Below, one piece after another: positions 5,298 to 5,417 of a stretch of DNA of 5,417 nucleotides. Source of the DNA: a bacterium HR27. Its GTDB lineage: Bacteria; Chloroflexota; Chloroflexia; Thermomicrobiales; Thermomicrobiaceae. The DNA is taken from positions 1-5,417 of the forward strand of contig BEID01000129.1 in NCBI GenBank assembly GCA_002898975.1. The letters are read 5' to 3'. The notes beneath the pieces were generated by a model. That model was not told the DNA's origin and made no database searches. It worked only from the letters and a program-made list of their open reading frames with translations. The position numbers and the translations under genes are program-made. Within the stretch, counting starts at the first letter, position 1. Each line of letters starts with the position of its first letter.

Positions 5298-5417
5298 ATG
5301 GTACAGGCAGGGAACGACTGGAAGCTCTGGGGAGCACTCGCCGGCGGAACAGCGCTGGGACTCGGAGCATGGCTCATCGTACGCCGTCGCCAGCGCCGGA
5401 CACTCCGCCAGCGGCTG
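5298..5417 (+). CDS. N-terminus of a membrane-anchored protein of unknown family (partial)
   Basis: Forty codons are open from ATG 5298 to the window edge. The product begins MVQAGNDWKLWGALAGG, has one hydrophobic Gly/Ala-rich segment at about residues 11-28 (ending WLIV), and then a strongly basic stretch (RRRQRRTLRQR). This is the layout of an N-terminal membrane anchor with the basic side in the cytoplasm, and the rest of the protein is probably cytoplasmic. Some bacterial short-chain dehydrogenases begin with a similar anchor, but nothing in the visible part proves a family. The gene is divergent from the phosphoesterase operon and has its own strong ribosome-binding site. Confidence 0.8.
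   Translation, partial: MVQAGNDWKLWGALAGGTALGLGAWLIVRRRQRRTLRQRL

Noticed and set aside
5171..5377. N-terminal extension of the phosphoesterase frame by 69 codons
   Set aside because: It would run across the divergent region and the start of the plus-strand gene. The Pro/Ser-rich extension matches nothing in the family, whose members begin just before the first D-x-H motif.

Overview
The window looks like chromosomal DNA from a GC-rich, probably thermophilic bacterium. The strong G/C third-position bias, several GTG starts, Arg/Glu-rich proteins and the gene content (a hexameric-type glutamate dehydrogenase, a universal stress protein and two short TrkA-type proteins, plus a long coiled-coil protein with a nuclease-like end) resemble Chloroflexota of the Thermomicrobia type. 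That placement is inference from recall, because no search was run. I see no rRNA, tRNA, CRISPR array, insertion sequence or phage gene.

Layout. Bases 1-57 hold the probable 3' end of a plus-strand gene. A 102-base leader (58-159) with an inverted repeat precedes a complete Glu/Leu/Phe/Val-family dehydrogenase, best called glutamate dehydrogenase (160-1425, +), which is followed by a strong hairpin terminator (1440-1474). Facing it on the minus strand is a 376-residue coiled-coil protein (2676-1546). It carries a tandem array of 14-residue repeats and ends in a domain resembling PD-(D/E)XK nucleases. Upstream of it on the same strand lies a compact four-gene cluster read from 5170 down to 2824: a YfcE/MJ0936-like metallophosphoesterase, a universal stress protein (Usp), an RCK_N-only TrkA-like protein, and a two-domain RCK_N+RCK_C TrkA/KtrA-like protein. 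The usp and first trkA-like genes overlap by four bases (GTGA) and the other gaps are 33-35 bases, so this is very probably one operon. A 127-base divergent region (5171-5297) separates it from the start of a plus-strand gene whose product opens with a membrane segment and runs off the window.

How the genes work together. The glutamate dehydrogenase stands alone as a nitrogen/carbon metabolism enzyme. The operon looks like a cytoplasmic control module for potassium uptake: two nucleotide-binding RCK proteins that would gate a TrkH/KtrB-type channel encoded elsewhere, co-expressed with a Usp protein whose classical ATP-binding residues are changed. The role of the phosphoesterase in this module is unknown. 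No wholly new system is obvious. The most unusual objects are the repeat-built coiled-coil/nuclease-like protein and the asymmetric RCK pair joined to a degenerate Usp.
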